Of a stretch of DNA of 64,000 bases, positions 15,669-24,678 are shown piece after piece. A model generated the notes under the pieces. The model did no database searches and was not told the DNA's origin. It saw only the letters and a program-made list of their open reading frames with translations. The stretch lies in assembly GCF_023208015.1 (NCBI RefSeq), contig NZ_CP051627.1:2170001-2234000 (forward strand), given 5' to 3'. Positions within the stretch are counted from its first letter, which is position 1, and every line of letters begins with the position of its first letter. This DNA is from Thermobifida alba. GTDB lineage: Bacteria > Actinomycetota > Actinomycetes > Streptosporangiales > Streptosporangiaceae. Both the position numbers and the translations under genes were made by a program.

Positions 15669-17363
15669 GTGGGAAACGGACTGCGGCTCGGCCCGGTGCT
15701 GCGCCACGTGACCGAGACGAGCGCCACGATCTGGGTGGAGACCAACGCCCCCGGCAGGGTCACGGTCACCGCCGGGGACCTGTCGGCGAGCGCCGACACG
15801 TTCGAGGTGCACGGGCACCACTACGCCCTGTGCGACCTCACCGGTCTGCTCCCGGGCCGGGCCGTGGAGTACCGGGTGAGCGTGGACGGCACGCCCGTGT
15901 GGCCGGAGGCCGGCTCGCCGCACCCCCCGAGCCTGCTGCGGACCCCGGACCCCTCGGCTCCGCAGCGGCTGCTGTTCGGCTCCTGCCGTACCCCCACCGA
16001 CCACGGCCCGGTCGCGGTGGCCCGGTACGGGACGGACGTCCTGCGCGCCTACGCACTGCGGCTGGCCGAGTCCCGCCGCGCCGCGGACGGCGCGGCGGAG
16101 GAACCCACCGCGCTGCTGCTCATCGGCGACCAGGTGTACGCCGACGAGATCCAGCAGCCCATGCGCGAGTACCTGGCGGCACGGCGCGCCCGCACCTCCG
16201 CGGACTCCCTCCGCCCGCCCGACGACGAGGTCGTGTTCTTCGACGAGTACGCGGAGCTGTACCGGCTGTCGTGGAGCGACCCGGACGTGCGGTGGCTGCT
16301 GTCCACGGTGCCCACGCTGATGCTCTTCGACGACCACGACATCCGGGACGACTGGAACACCTCGGGCACCTGGCGGCGTGAGATCGCCGAGAATCCGTGG
16401 TGGCGGCACCGCATCACCTCCGGGCTGGGGTCCTACTGGGTGTACCAGCACGCGGGGAACCTCTCCCCCGCCCAGCGCGCGGCCGACCCGGTGTGGCGGG
16501 CGCTGCGCGACGGCGGCGGGGCCGCGCTGGACGAGTTCGCGTGGCGGGCGCACACCGACCCCTCCTCCTACCGGTGGAGCCACTCCCACACCTTCGGCCG
16601 CAGCCGGGTGCTCATGGTGGACACCCGGTGCGGCCGGGACGTCGCCGACGACCGCGCGCGCTCCATCCTCGGCCCCGTGGGCGAGCGCTGGCTGGACGAG
16701 TCCCTGACCGGGGACGTGGACCACCTGGTGGTGGCCAGCACCCTGCCGTTCCTGCTGCCGAAGGGCGTCCACTACCTGGAGGCGTGGAACGAGGCGGTGT
16801 GCGCGGGAGCGTGGGGAGGGTGGCTGCGCGGCCCCGGCGAGCGGCTGCGCCAGGTGCTGGACCTGGAACACTGGGCGGCGTTCCAGCGCTCCTTCGCCTC
16901 GGTGGCCGAAGCGGTGCTGGAGGTCGCCGGCGGCGCACGCGGCGCGGCCCCGGCGAGCGTGCTGTTCCTCGGCGGGGACGTGCACTTCTCCTACCTGGCG
17001 CGGGCGCGGCCCCGCGGCCGCGCCACGGACACGGTGATCGCGCAGCTGGTCTGCTCGCCCCTGTGCAACTGGCTGCCGCCCGCGATGCGCCGCATGACGT
17101 GGCTGTCCGCCCGCGCCGTCGCCGGCCTGTGCTGCCGCGTGCTGGCCGCCCTGGCCGGGGTGCGCGCCCCGGCCCTGGACTGGCGTCTCGACGACGGCCC
17201 CTGGTACGACAACGCCCTGGCCACTCTGGTCCTGGACGGCCGGTCCGCCGCGGTGCGCTGGGAGCACTCCCCGGTGGCGCGCACCGCCCTGCTCTCGGCG
17301 GCCCGCTCCAGGACCCGTCCCCCGGTCCGCGAACTGGCCGCGCACCGCCTCACCCGGGGGTGA
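15669..17363 (+). CDS. PhoD-like metallophosphatase
   Basis: 564 residues from GTG 15669, with GGGAGAG upstream; no signal peptide is evident, unlike classical secreted PhoD. Metallophosphatase motifs occur in order: LLFGSCRTPTDHG, LLLIGDQVYADEI, TLMLFDDHDIRDDW and VLFLGGDVHFSYLAR. The N-terminal ~100 residues form a FnIII-like sandwich (RHVTETSATIWVETNAPGRV). Family members are phosphodiesterases or monoesterases using iron/calcium; the substrate is unknown. It reads toward the convergent pxp operon with a 15-base gap. Confidence 0.85.
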   Translation: MGNGLRLGPVLRHVTETSATIWVETNAPGRVTVTAGDLSASADTFEVHGHHYALCDLTGLLPGRAVEYRVSVDGTPVWPEAGSPHPPSLLRTPDPSAPQRLLFGSCRTPTDHGPVAVARYGTDVLRAYALRLAESRRAADGAAEEPTALLLIGDQVYADEIQQPMREYLAARRARTSADSLRPPDDEVVFFDEYAELYRLSWSDPDVRWLLSTVPTLMLFDDHDIRDDWNTSGTWRREIAENPWWRHRITSGLGSYWVYQHAGNLSPAQRAADPVWRALRDGGGAALDEFAWRAHTDPSSYRWSHSHTFGRSRVLMVDTRCGRDVADDRARSILGPVGERWLDESLTGDVDHLVVASTLPFLLPKGVHYLEAWNEAVCAGAWGGWLRGPGERLRQVLDLEHWAAFQRSFASVAEAVLEVAGGARGAAPASVLFLGGDVHFSYLARARPRGRATDTVIAQLVCSPLCNWLPPAMRRMTWLSARAVAGLCCRVLAALAGVRAPALDWRLDDGPWYDNALATLVLDGRSAAVRWEHSPVARTALLSAARSRTRPPVRELAAHRLTRG

Positions 17364-17378
17364 GGGGACCGGGCGGGG

Positions 17379-18239
17379 TCACCCCGCCCGGCGGAACCGC
17401 AGCCGGGTGCCCGGACGGGCCTGGGCGGCCCAGCGCAGGTCGGCGGAGACCACCACGGCGATCACCGGGTAGCCGCCGGTGACGGGATGGTCGGCGAGGA
17501 AGAGCACCGGGTCGCCGTCGTGCGGGACCTGCAGCGCGCCGGGGACCATGCCCTCGCTGGGCAGTTCTCCGGCGCGGGCCCGCGGCAGCGGCGGTCCCAG
17601 CAGTCGCGCGCCGACCCGGTCGGCGCGGTCGCTGACCACGTAGACGCTATTCAGCAGGGTGTGCACGGCGTCGGCGGTGAACCAGTCGTCGCGCGGTCCC
17701 AGCACCACGCGCAGGTCGACCTCCCCCGCCGGGAACGCGGCGTCCGGGGCGAGGTCGACCACCGGCAGCTCCGGCGGCGGTTCGCCCACCGCGAGCACGC
17801 TGCCCGGGACGACCCTGGCGGGGCCCAGCCCGGCGAGGGTGTCGGTGCTGCGCGAGCCCAGCACCGGGGGCACGTCGAGGCCGCCGCGCACCGCCAGGTA
17901 GCCGCGCAGTCCGTGCTCGGGCGTCCCCATGCGCAGTTCGGAGCCCTCACCCAGGTGCAGGACGCTGTTCATCGCGGCGGCGCGGCCGTCGACGCGAAGG
18001 GGCGCCGGCGCCCCGGTGACCGCCACGGTCACCTCGCCGCGGGCGCGAAGCCGCAGCCCGCCGAGGGTCACCTCCAGGGCGGCGGCGCCGGGCGGGTTGG
18101 CCACCAGCCGGTTGGCCAGCGCGTAGGAGACGGTGTCGGCCGCTCCCGAACGCCCCACCCCGTACCGGGCGTGGCCGAAACGGCCCGCGTCCTGCACCGT
18201 GGTGAGGACCCCGGTCTCCAGCACCTCCAGTGCCGCCAT
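17379..18239 (-). CDS. pxpC: 5-oxoprolinase subunit PxpC (biotin-dependent carboxyltransferase-like)
   Basis: 286 residues from ATG 18239. It opens LEVLETGVLTTVQDAGRFGHARYGV, the KipA/allophanate-hydrolase-subunit-2 signature, and contains TPEHGLRGYLAVRGGLDVPPVLGSRSTDTL, LPSEGMVPGALQVPHDGDPV and DHPVTGGYPVIAVV. With PxpA and PxpB it hydrolyses 5-oxoproline to glutamate using ATP, removing a damage product of glutamine and glutamate. It is the last gene of pxpA-pxpB-pxpC; the gap to pxpB is 37 bases. Confidence 0.92.
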   Translation of the reverse strand: MAALEVLETGVLTTVQDAGRFGHARYGVGRSGAADTVSYALANRLVANPPGAAALEVTLGGLRLRARGEVTVAVTGAPAPLRVDGRAAAMNSVLHLGEGSELRMGTPEHGLRGYLAVRGGLDVPPVLGSRSTDTLAGLGPARVVPGSVLAVGEPPPELPVVDLAPDAAFPAGEVDLRVVLGPRDDWFTADAVHTLLNSVYVVSDRADRVGARLLGPPLPRARAGELPSEGMVPGALQVPHDGDPVLFLADHPVTGGYPVIAVVVSADLRWAAQARPGTRLRFRRAG

Positions 18240-18276
18240 CGGCTCCGCTCCTCCTCGTCCCCGCGTCCCTGCGCTC

Positions 18277-18885
18277 TCACACCGGGACGAACCTGACCCG
18301 CACGCCCGGGCGCAGCAGTCCCGGCGGGTCGCGGTCCAGGTCCCAGACCGCGGTGTCGGTGCGGCCCAGCAACTGCCAGCCCCCCGGCGAGCTCCGCGGG
18401 TAGATGCCGGTGAAACCGCCCGCCAGGGCCACCGACCCGGCGGGCACCCGGGTCCGCGACTCGGCCCGGCGCGGCACGTGCAGCCGCGGGTCGTCGCCCA
18501 CGAGGTAGCCGAACCCGGGCGCGAAGCCGCAGAAGGCCACGGTCCAGGTGGCCGCGGAGTGCGCGGCCACGACCTCGGTCTCGCTCAGCCCGGTGGCCGC
18601 CGCGATGTCGGACAGGTCCGCGCCGTCGTAGCACACCGGGATCTCCACCTCCCCGGCCGGACGCGTCGCCGCGGACCGCAGCGGCAGCTCCCGCACGGCC
18701 GCGGCGATCCGGGCCGGATCGTGGCCGGGCGCCAGCCGCAGCAGCACGGTGCGTGCGGCGGGGACGACCTCCTCGACCCCCGGCAGCGGCTCCGCGGTCA
18801 GCGCGGCGTGCACCGTCATGGCCTCGTCGAGGCCGCCGACCTCGACGAGCAGTCCGGCGTCGCCGCACTCCAGGATGCGCACCAC
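18277..18885 (-). CDS. pxpB: 5-oxoprolinase subunit PxpB (KipI-like)
   Basis: 202 residues from the start codon at 18885. Allophanate hydrolase subunit 1 blocks are present: CGDAGLLVEVGG, IPVCYDGADLSDIAA, FCGFAPGFGYLVGDDPRLHVPRR, PAGSVALAGGFTGIYPRSSPGGWQLLGRT and GLLRPGVRVRFVPV at the end. It works with PxpC and PxpA in 5-oxoproline hydrolysis. It lies 12 bases downstream of pxpA and is clearly in the same operon. Confidence 0.92.
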   Translation of the reverse strand: MVRILECGDAGLLVEVGGLDEAMTVHAALTAEPLPGVEEVVPAARTVLLRLAPGHDPARIAAAVRELPLRSAATRPAGEVEIPVCYDGADLSDIAAATGLSETEVVAAHSAATWTVAFCGFAPGFGYLVGDDPRLHVPRRAESRTRVPAGSVALAGGFTGIYPRSSPGGWQLLGRTDTAVWDLDRDPPGLLRPGVRVRFVPV

Positions 18886-18897
18886 CGCCCGCCCCCG

Positions 18898-19665
18898 TCA
18901 TCCGCCGCGGCGGGCGAACGCCGCGAGGCTCACCCCCGCGGCGCTCAGCCGCCGCGCCACCTGCTCGGCGACGCGCACCGCGCCGGGGGTGTCGCCGTGG
19001 ACGCACAGGGAGTCGGCGGCGATGCGCACCGGGGTCCCGTCGATCGCGGGAATGGGGTCGCCGCCCGCGATACGCAGGCAGCGTTCGGCGATCTCGTCCG
19101 GGTCGTGCAGGACCGCTCCCGGTTGGCGGCGCGGCACCAGGGTGCCCTCGGGGGTGTAGGCGCGGTCGGCGAACGCCTCGTGGACCACCCGCAGGCCCGC
19201 CTGTTCGGCCAGTTTCAGCCAGACCGACCCGGGAAGCCCCAGGACGGCCAGGTCAGGGTCGTAGAGGCGGACCGCTTCGACGACCGCGCGGGCCTGCTCC
19301 TCGTGGTGGACGATCGCGTTGTACAGCGCCCCGTGCGGCTTGACGTAGCGGACCCGGTCCCCGGCGACGCGCGCCAGCGCGTCCAGTGCGCCGATCTGGT
19401 AGATGACGTCGTTGGTCAGCTCCTCCGGGGCCACCTCGATGAACCGCCGTCCGAAGCCGACGAGGTCGCGGTAGCCGACCTGGGCGCCGATGACGACGCC
19501 GCGGAGGGCGGCCCGTTCACAGACGCGGCGCAGCACGAGGGGGTCGCCGGCGTGGAAGCCGCAGGCGACGTTGGCGCTGGTGACCACGGCCAGCAGGGCC
19601 TCGTCGTCGCCGAGTTCCCAGCGGCCGAAACCCTCGCCGAGGTCGGAGTTGAGGTCGATGCGCAT
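18898..19665 (-). CDS. pxpA: 5-oxoprolinase subunit PxpA (LamB/YcsF family)
   Basis: 255 residues from ATG 19665. The LamB/YcsF hallmarks are intact: [70 protein letters not shown] and [13 protein letters not shown]. It is the first gene of pxpABC. The frame upstream of 19665 is open but overlaps the preceding gene and has no homology, so the ATG is preferred. Confidence 0.93.
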   Translation of the reverse strand: MRIDLNSDLGEGFGRWELGDDEALLAVVTSANVACGFHAGDPLVLRRVCERAALRGVVIGAQVGYRDLVGFGRRFIEVAPEELTNDVIYQIGALDALARVAGDRVRYVKPHGALYNAIVHHEEQARAVVEAVRLYDPDLAVLGLPGSVWLKLAEQAGLRVVHEAFADRAYTPEGTLVPRRQPGAVLHDPDEIAERCLRIAGGDPIPAIDGTPVRIAADSLCVHGDTPGAVRVAEQVARRLSAAGVSLAAFARRGG

Positions 19666-19739
19666 CGGTGTTCCTGTCCGTGGGTCCCGTCGGCGGGGCG
19701 CCGGAGCCGGCGTGCCGGGGACCGCTTCCCGGGAAGGGG

Positions 19740-20648
19740 TTATTTCTGCGGGTTGTTCTTCGTCCTCTGACGCTGCTCGTCGCGGCGGCCGCGGGTTCTG
19801 GGCCGGGTGTTGGACCGCAGCCGCATCAGCTGCACCTGCAGGGGAAGCTGCGCCGCGGAGTCGGCCCCGGTCTTCTTCGCGGCGGTCCTGGGACCGGCGG
19901 TGAACCCGGGGACCACCGCCTCGACCGGGGTCATGGGGACGCGCGGCGGGGCCAGCCGGTCGGGCACTCCGGGGAGGGCGGGGGCCTCCTCGGCCTCGGC
20001 GGTCTCCTCGTCCGCCTCCCGCTGCGCGGTCCGGCCGGCTCCGTCCAGGGGCCGCGGCGCGCGTTCCGCGGCCCGGCGGGCGCGCCGCCGGTCGAGCAGC
20101 CAGGTGATCAGCGGCCACTCCACCCTGGCGGGCTGGGCCAGCGCCGCCCACAGATACGCTCTGGCGCCCCACGCCTCCATCGCCCGCCGGGCCCGCGAGA
20201 CGGTGAAGTAGCCGGGCAGGGCCAGCAGCAGCTGCGGCCAGGCCAGCAGGAGGGCGATGGTGTAGGGGAAGAGGCCGCCGCCGGTGATCGACGCCGCCGC
20301 GCCCATCACGACGGGCGTCATCGCCAGGCCGATGCGCAGCCCGGTGATCTGGCGGAAGCGGTGCAGGGAACGGCGTACCGAGACCTCGGGCGGGACCCCC
20401 GCGGGCAGCGGCGTGGGCTGGGCGATGCACGCCAGGAGCAGCGCCCCGACAGCGACCGACGCGGACAGCAGGATCGTCCACCCGGGGGCCGACCACCGGC
20501 CGTCCAGCGCCAGCGCGAGCAGCCCCAGCAGCAGGAGCGGGAGCGGGACGTAGAACAGGACCTGTCTGCGGATCTGGCCTGCGGCTGTGGGTTCCTGGAC
20601 GTATTCCACGACGCGGGTGCGAAGCCGTTTCACCACGGATGTCGTCAC
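19740..20648 (-). CDS. Integral membrane protein with basic C-terminal tail, unknown
   Basis: 302 residues from GTG 20648, with GGGGAG upstream. Four hydrophobic segments are visible ([75 protein letters not shown]). After residue 180 the protein turns acidic/Pro-rich and ends in a very basic stretch ([20 protein letters not shown]). This looks like a membrane anchor with a cytoplasmic tail. I do not recognise a family. It is 74 bases upstream of pxpA and could lead that operon. Confidence 0.6.
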   Translation of the reverse strand: MTTSVVKRLRTRVVEYVQEPTAAGQIRRQVLFYVPLPLLLLGLLALALDGRWSAPGWTILLSASVAVGALLLACIAQPTPLPAGVPPEVSVRRSLHRFRQITGLRIGLAMTPVVMGAAASITGGGLFPYTIALLLAWPQLLLALPGYFTVSRARRAMEAWGARAYLWAALAQPARVEWPLITWLLDRRRARRAAERAPRPLDGAGRTAQREADEETAEAEEAPALPGVPDRLAPPRVPMTPVEAVVPGFTAGPRTAAKKTGADSAAQLPLQVQLMRLRSNTRPRTRGRRDEQRQRTKNNPQK

Positions 20649-20739
20649 TACTCCCCCTTACACGCGTTGACCGTCCACCAACCGGTTGACACGCCCCTGA
20701 AAGGCAGGGCCGGAGAACCGTGACCGCAGTACTGAAGAG

Positions 20740-20753
20740 AGGCGGATCCGCCT
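20740..20753. terminator. 14-bp palindrome between membrane-protein gene and fasR
   Basis: AGGCGGATCCGCCT is self-complementary and lies in the 254-base gap between the fasR stop (20903) and the start at 20648. It is placed to act as the fasR terminator, although the lack of loop bases makes the hairpin short. Confidence 0.35.
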
Positions 20754-20902
20754 TCCCGGGGATCCCCCGTTCACGTTATCCGGTTTTCTGCGCCCTGTGG
20801 CTGTGTTCCTCCTCCTCCCTCACCGCGCCGGAATCCCCGTCCCGTCCGGCTCTGCCGTCGTCCCGGGAACGCGGGAGGGGTGCAGCGGGTTCCCGCGCGG
20901 GC

Positions 20903-22105
20903 TCAGGCGGCGTCGGCCAGCCGTCCCAGCGTCAGCGCGATGCGCAGCACGAACGAGCCGCGTCCGTCCGAGGGGACGTAACCGGTGAGTTCGGCGACCC
21001 TGCTGAGCCGGTAGCGCACGGTGTTGGGGTGGACGAACAGCATCCGCGCGGTGGACTCCAGGGACGAGGCGTGCTCCAGGTAGACCGAGAGGGTGTCCAG
21101 CAGCGGGGTCCCGGCGTCGCGCAGGGGCTGGTACACCTCCTCGACCAGGAGTCGTCGGGCGCTCTGGTCGCCGTCCAGCGCCCGTTCGGGCAGCAGGTCC
21201 TCGGCGGCGACCGGGCGGGGTGCGTCCGGCCAGCCGGGGGCGGCGCGCAGACCGTCCACCGCGGCGCGGGCCGACCGGCTGGCGGCGCGCAGGTCGCCCA
21301 CCGGCGGTCCCACCACGACCGCTCCGGGGCCGAACAGTCCCGCGAGGGGAGCGGCCGCGGCCATCGGGTCGGGGGCGGCCTTCTCGTTGACGCCCACCAC
21401 GACCACCACCCGCTCGCCCTGCACCCCGGCGAGCACGTCGTGCCCGGACCGGCGGGCGCGGGAGCGCAGGTCCGCCAGGACCTCCTCGGCGTCCTGGTCG
21501 CCCAGGAGCCCGGCGATCGCGATCACCGGCGTGCGCGACCAGCCCAGCGACGCGCCCCAGGTCTGCAGTCCCTCCTCGCGGTCCCCGTGCAGCAGCGCGT
21601 CCACGATGAGCGCCTCCAGGCGGGCGTCCCAGGCCCCCCTGGCCTCGGCGGCCCGGGCGTAGACGCGGGCGGTGCTGAAGGCCACCTCCCTGCTGTAGCG
21701 GAGCATCGCCTCGCGCAGCTGCTGTTCGCCACCGGGCGCGGCCAGTTCGGGGACCCGGCTCTCCACGACGTCGATGACGACCCGCACCATCTCCACCGTC
21801 TGCTGCAACGACACCGAGCGGGTCAGCTCCCGCGGCGCGGTGCCGAAGACCTCCACGGCGATGGCCGGGCGGCCCCGGTTGGGGTTTTTGAACCAGTCGA
21901 CGAAGGCGGCCACCCCCGACTGGGCGACCAGTCCCACCCAGGAGCGGTCCTCCGCGGACATGGAGCGGAACCACGACAGCCGCTCCTCCATCCGGGCCAC
22001 CGCGGCCGTGCCCAGGGCTCCCATGGCGCGTTCCAGGCGGAGCACGGTCTCGGCGCGTACGGCGTCGTCGTCGGTCGGGGGCGCGTCAGGGGAATCGGTC
22101 GTCAT
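20903..22105 (-). CDS. fasR: PucR/CdaR-type regulator, FasR-like (fatty-acid synthesis)
   Basis: 400 residues from the start at 22105. The C-terminal 60 residues are the PucR HTH_30 domain (LLDTLSVYLEHASSLESTARMLFVHPNTVRYRLSRVAELTG). The middle (about 160-300) fits the GGDEF-like region of this class, and the N-terminus has FRSMSAEDRSWVGLVAQSGVAAFVDWF. The same type of regulator sits divergent to fabD in Streptomyces, where FasR activates the fabD-fabH-acpP-fabF operon. The arrangement is identical here, and a 19-bp inverted repeat lies in the shared region. Symbol assigned by synteny and family. Confidence 0.85.
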   Translation of the reverse strand: MTTDSPDAPPTDDDAVRAETVLRLERAMGALGTAAVARMEERLSWFRSMSAEDRSWVGLVAQSGVAAFVDWFKNPNRGRPAIAVEVFGTAPRELTRSVSLQQTVEMVRVVIDVVESRVPELAAPGGEQQLREAMLRYSREVAFSTARVYARAAEARGAWDARLEALIVDALLHGDREEGLQTWGASLGWSRTPVIAIAGLLGDQDAEEVLADLRSRARRSGHDVLAGVQGERVVVVVGVNEKAAPDPMAAAAPLAGLFGPGAVVVGPPVGDLRAASRSARAAVDGLRAAPGWPDAPRPVAAEDLLPERALDGDQSARRLLVEEVYQPLRDAGTPLLDTLSVYLEHASSLESTARMLFVHPNTVRYRLSRVAELTGYVPSDGRGSFVLRIALTLGRLADAA

Positions 22106-22219
22106 CCTCCTAGGGTGGCACCTTGGGACGCAACGGCCGTACGGCGGGGCCCGTGCTCCGGCCCCGGTACGTCCGGGGCGGTGGCGCGGAGCGCCCGACT
22201 CTCGGGATAAGCCCTCGGG

Positions 22220-22238
22220 TTTGTGAGCGTTTCACAAA
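22220..22238. promoter_or_regulatory. Candidate FasR operator upstream of fabD
   Basis: TTTGTGAGCGTTTCACAAA is a 7-5-7 perfect inverted repeat, the only strong one in the fasR-fabD gap. It is 115 bases from the fasR start and 69 bases before the fabD start. Confidence 0.55.
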
Positions 22239-22306
22239 AAGCCGACGGTGAAGTTCGTGCCTGTCCCTATCAAGCTGGTGATGTTCTACAGGGCAAGGTG
22301 GATGCT

Positions 22307-23266
22307 GTGCTTGCAATCGTCGCCCCGGGCCAAGGAGCCCAGGTCCCCGGTTTCCTCTCCGCGTGGCTTGAACTCCCCGGCATGGCGGAGCGGTTCGCCG
22401 AGTGGTCGGAGGTGGTCGGCCTCGACCTCGTCCGCTACGGCACCACCGCCGACGCCGAGGAGATCCGTGACACAGCGGTGGCCCAGCCGCTGCTGGTGAG
22501 CGCGGGCATCGCGGCGAGCCTCGCCCTCTTCGGCGACCTCGACTCCGCCGCCGCGTCGGCCGACGCGGTCGCCGGGCACAGCGTCGGCGAGTTCACCGCC
22601 GCCGCGGTCGCCGGGGTGCTCACCCCCCGTGACGCCCTGGCGCTGGTCGCGGAGCGGGGCCGGGGCATGGCCGAGGCCTCCGCGGTCACGCCCACCGGCA
22701 TGACCGCGGTGCTGGGCGGGGATCGCGACGAGGTGCTCGCCGCGATCAGGGCGGCGGGGCTGACTCCCGCCAACGACAACGGCTCGGGGCAGATCGTGGC
22801 CGCCGGAACCGTCGAGCAGTTGGAGGCGTTCGCCGCCGCTCCTCCGGCCCGGGCCCGGCTGCGCCCGCTGTCGGTGGCCGGCGCTTTCCACACCCACCAC
22901 ATGGCCCCGGCGGTGAAGCGGGTCGACGCGCTGGCGGCGACGGTGACCGCGGCCGACCCGCGCACCCGGCTGCTGTCCAACCGCGACGGCGCGGTCGTGG
23001 CCTCCGGGGCGGAGTACCTGTCCCGCCTGGTGTCGCAGATCAGCTCCCCGGTCCGGTGGGACTCCTGCACCGCCACACTCGCCGACCTCGGCGTCACCGC
23101 GCTGATCGAACTGCCTCCCGCGGGCACCCTGACCGGTCTGGCCAGGCGCGCGCTGCGCGGTGTCGAACTGCTCGCGGTCAAGTCTCCCGAGGACCTGGAC
23201 CGGGCGCGCGCACTCATCGCGGAGCACTCGGGCGCGGCCTCCGCAGATCTGGAAGGGCAAGTGTGA
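22307..23266 (+). CDS. fabD: Malonyl-CoA:ACP transacylase FabD
   Basis: 319 residues. The start chosen is GTG 22307, because FabD proteins open 'M.AIVAPGQGAQ'; an AAGGTGG lies a few bases before. Other in-frame starts back to 22223 would add an unrelated leader. FabD loads malonyl groups onto ACP. The nucleophile is the Ser of VAGHSVGEFTAAAVAG, the Arg is in LVAERGRGM, and the catalytic His is in AGAFHTHHMAPA. It is the first gene of fabD-fabH-acpP-fabF; the stop overlaps the fabH ATG by one base. Confidence 0.93.
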   Translation: MLAIVAPGQGAQVPGFLSAWLELPGMAERFAEWSEVVGLDLVRYGTTADAEEIRDTAVAQPLLVSAGIAASLALFGDLDSAAASADAVAGHSVGEFTAAAVAGVLTPRDALALVAERGRGMAEASAVTPTGMTAVLGGDRDEVLAAIRAAGLTPANDNGSGQIVAAGTVEQLEAFAAAPPARARLRPLSVAGAFHTHHMAPAVKRVDALAATVTAADPRTRLLSNRDGAVVASGAEYLSRLVSQISSPVRWDSCTATLADLGVTALIELPPAGTLTGLARRALRGVELLAVKSPEDLDRARALIAEHSGAASADLEGQV

Positions 23267-24219
23267 TGAAGACCTCCCCCTCCCTCCCCGGAGCGCGCGT
23301 CGTCGCCTTCGGCGAGTACCAGCCCGCCAACGTCGTCACCAACGACGACCTGGCCGCCCGCGTGGACACCTCCGACGAGTGGATCCGCAGCCGCGTGGGC
23401 ATCGCCGAGCGCCGCATCGCCTCCCCGGGGGAGAGCGTCACCGACATGGCGGTGGCCGCCGGCGGGAAGGCGCTGGCCGCCAGCGGGCTGACCCCCGACG
23501 ACATCGACCTGGTGATCGTGGCGACCTGCACGCAGCGCGACCAGATCCCCAACACCTCGGCGAGCGTGGCCGCGCGCCTGGGCATCCCCGCTCCGGGGGC
23601 CTTCGACGTCAACGCGGCCTGCGCGGGCTTCTGCTACGCCCTGGGCCTGGCCAACGACGCGGTGCGCGGCGGCTCGGCGCGCAACGCGCTGGTGATCGGC
23701 GCGGAGAAGCTCTCCGACTGGCTCGACTGGGACGACCGCTCCACCTGTGTGATCTTCGCCGACGGCGCGGGCGCCGTGGTGGTGTCGGCCTCGGAGGAAC
23801 CGGGCATCGGCCCCGTGGTGTGGGGCAGCTCCGGCGACCGGGCCGACAAGATCTACCTGCGCGACCACAAGTACATCTACCAGGAGGGCCAGACGGTCTT
23901 CCGGTGGACCACCACCGAGCTGTACCCGGTGGCGCTGGAGGCCCTGGAGCGGGCGGGGGTAGCCCCCGAGGAGCTGACCGCCTTCGTCCCGCACCAGGCG
24001 AACCTGCGCATCGTGGAGTCCATCGCCCGTAAGCTGGGCGCGCCTCAGGCGCTCATCGCACGCGATATCGTCACCGCGGGGAACACCTCGTCGGCTTCCA
24101 TTCCGCTTGCGCTGTCGCGCATGATCGGACGCGGCGAACTCCCTTCGGGAAGTACCGTGCTCACCCTGGGTTTCGGAGCCGGTCTCACGTATGCGGCACA
24201 GGTGCTGCGTCTTCCCTGA
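23266..24219 (+). CDS. fabH: Beta-ketoacyl-ACP synthase III FabH
   Basis: 317 residues from ATG 23266, coupled to the fabD stop. FabH condenses an acyl-CoA primer with malonyl-ACP to start fatty-acid chains; actinobacterial forms usually accept branched primers. The catalytic triad is visible: Cys about 119 in NAACAGFCYAL, His in FVPHQANLRI and Asn in TAGNTSSASIPLAL. DTSDEWIRSRVGIAERR near residue 35-50 is the conserved CoA-site region. Length is typical. Confidence 0.95.
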   Translation: MKTSPSLPGARVVAFGEYQPANVVTNDDLAARVDTSDEWIRSRVGIAERRIASPGESVTDMAVAAGGKALAASGLTPDDIDLVIVATCTQRDQIPNTSASVAARLGIPAPGAFDVNAACAGFCYALGLANDAVRGGSARNALVIGAEKLSDWLDWDDRSTCVIFADGAGAVVVSASEEPGIGPVVWGSSGDRADKIYLRDHKYIYQEGQTVFRWTTTELYPVALEALERAGVAPEELTAFVPHQANLRIVESIARKLGAPQALIARDIVTAGNTSSASIPLALSRMIGRGELPSGSTVLTLGFGAGLTYAAQVLRLP

Positions 24220-24305
24220 CGCCGTACCCGGTTCCGTTCGCAGCACATCGAAGCCGTCGGGCGAACCCGCCTCACGGCAGCAGAGAACGTAAGGAGAAAC
24301 CTGAC

Positions 24306-24545
24306 ATGGCTCACTCGGAGAAGGAGATCCTGGACGGTCTCGCCGAGATCATCGACGAGATCGCCGGTGTCCCCGCGGCCGAGGTCACCCCGGAGAAGAG
24401 CTTCGTGGACGACCTCGACATCGACTCGCTGTCGATGGTCGAGATCGCCGTCGCCGCGCAGGACAAGTTCGGCGTGGAGATCCCCGACGACCAGCTCAAG
24501 GACCTCAAGACGGTCCAGGACGTCATCACCTACATCCAGAAGTAG
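24306..24545 (+). CDS. acpP: Acyl carrier protein
   Basis: 79 residues from ATG 24306 with AAGGAG upstream. The phosphopantetheine attachment serine is about residue 41 in DDLDIDSLSMVEI. The protein is small and acidic with the usual four-helix pattern (KEILDGLAEIIDEIAGV, DDQLKDLKTVQDVITYIQ). It carries growing acyl chains for FabH and FabF, between whose genes it lies. Confidence 0.96.
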   Translation: MAHSEKEILDGLAEIIDEIAGVPAAEVTPEKSFVDDLDIDSLSMVEIAVAAQDKFGVEIPDDQLKDLKTVQDVITYIQK

Positions 24546-24678
24546 CGACGCCGTCCCGCCCGCCGGCGCCGCAGCCGTCGGCGGGCACGCCTCCTCCAGT
24601 CCGGGAAGCGCCCCGGGCGGCCCGCGCGCCGCGGGAACCACGGCGCACCGACCATCCCGACGAGAAGGGCGATCGACC

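Noticed and set aside
15390-17345. 650-residue antisense frame opposite the PhoD-like gene
   Set aside because: Composition is Gln/Arg/Gly-rich with no motifs, and the sense strand carries all metallophosphatase motifs.
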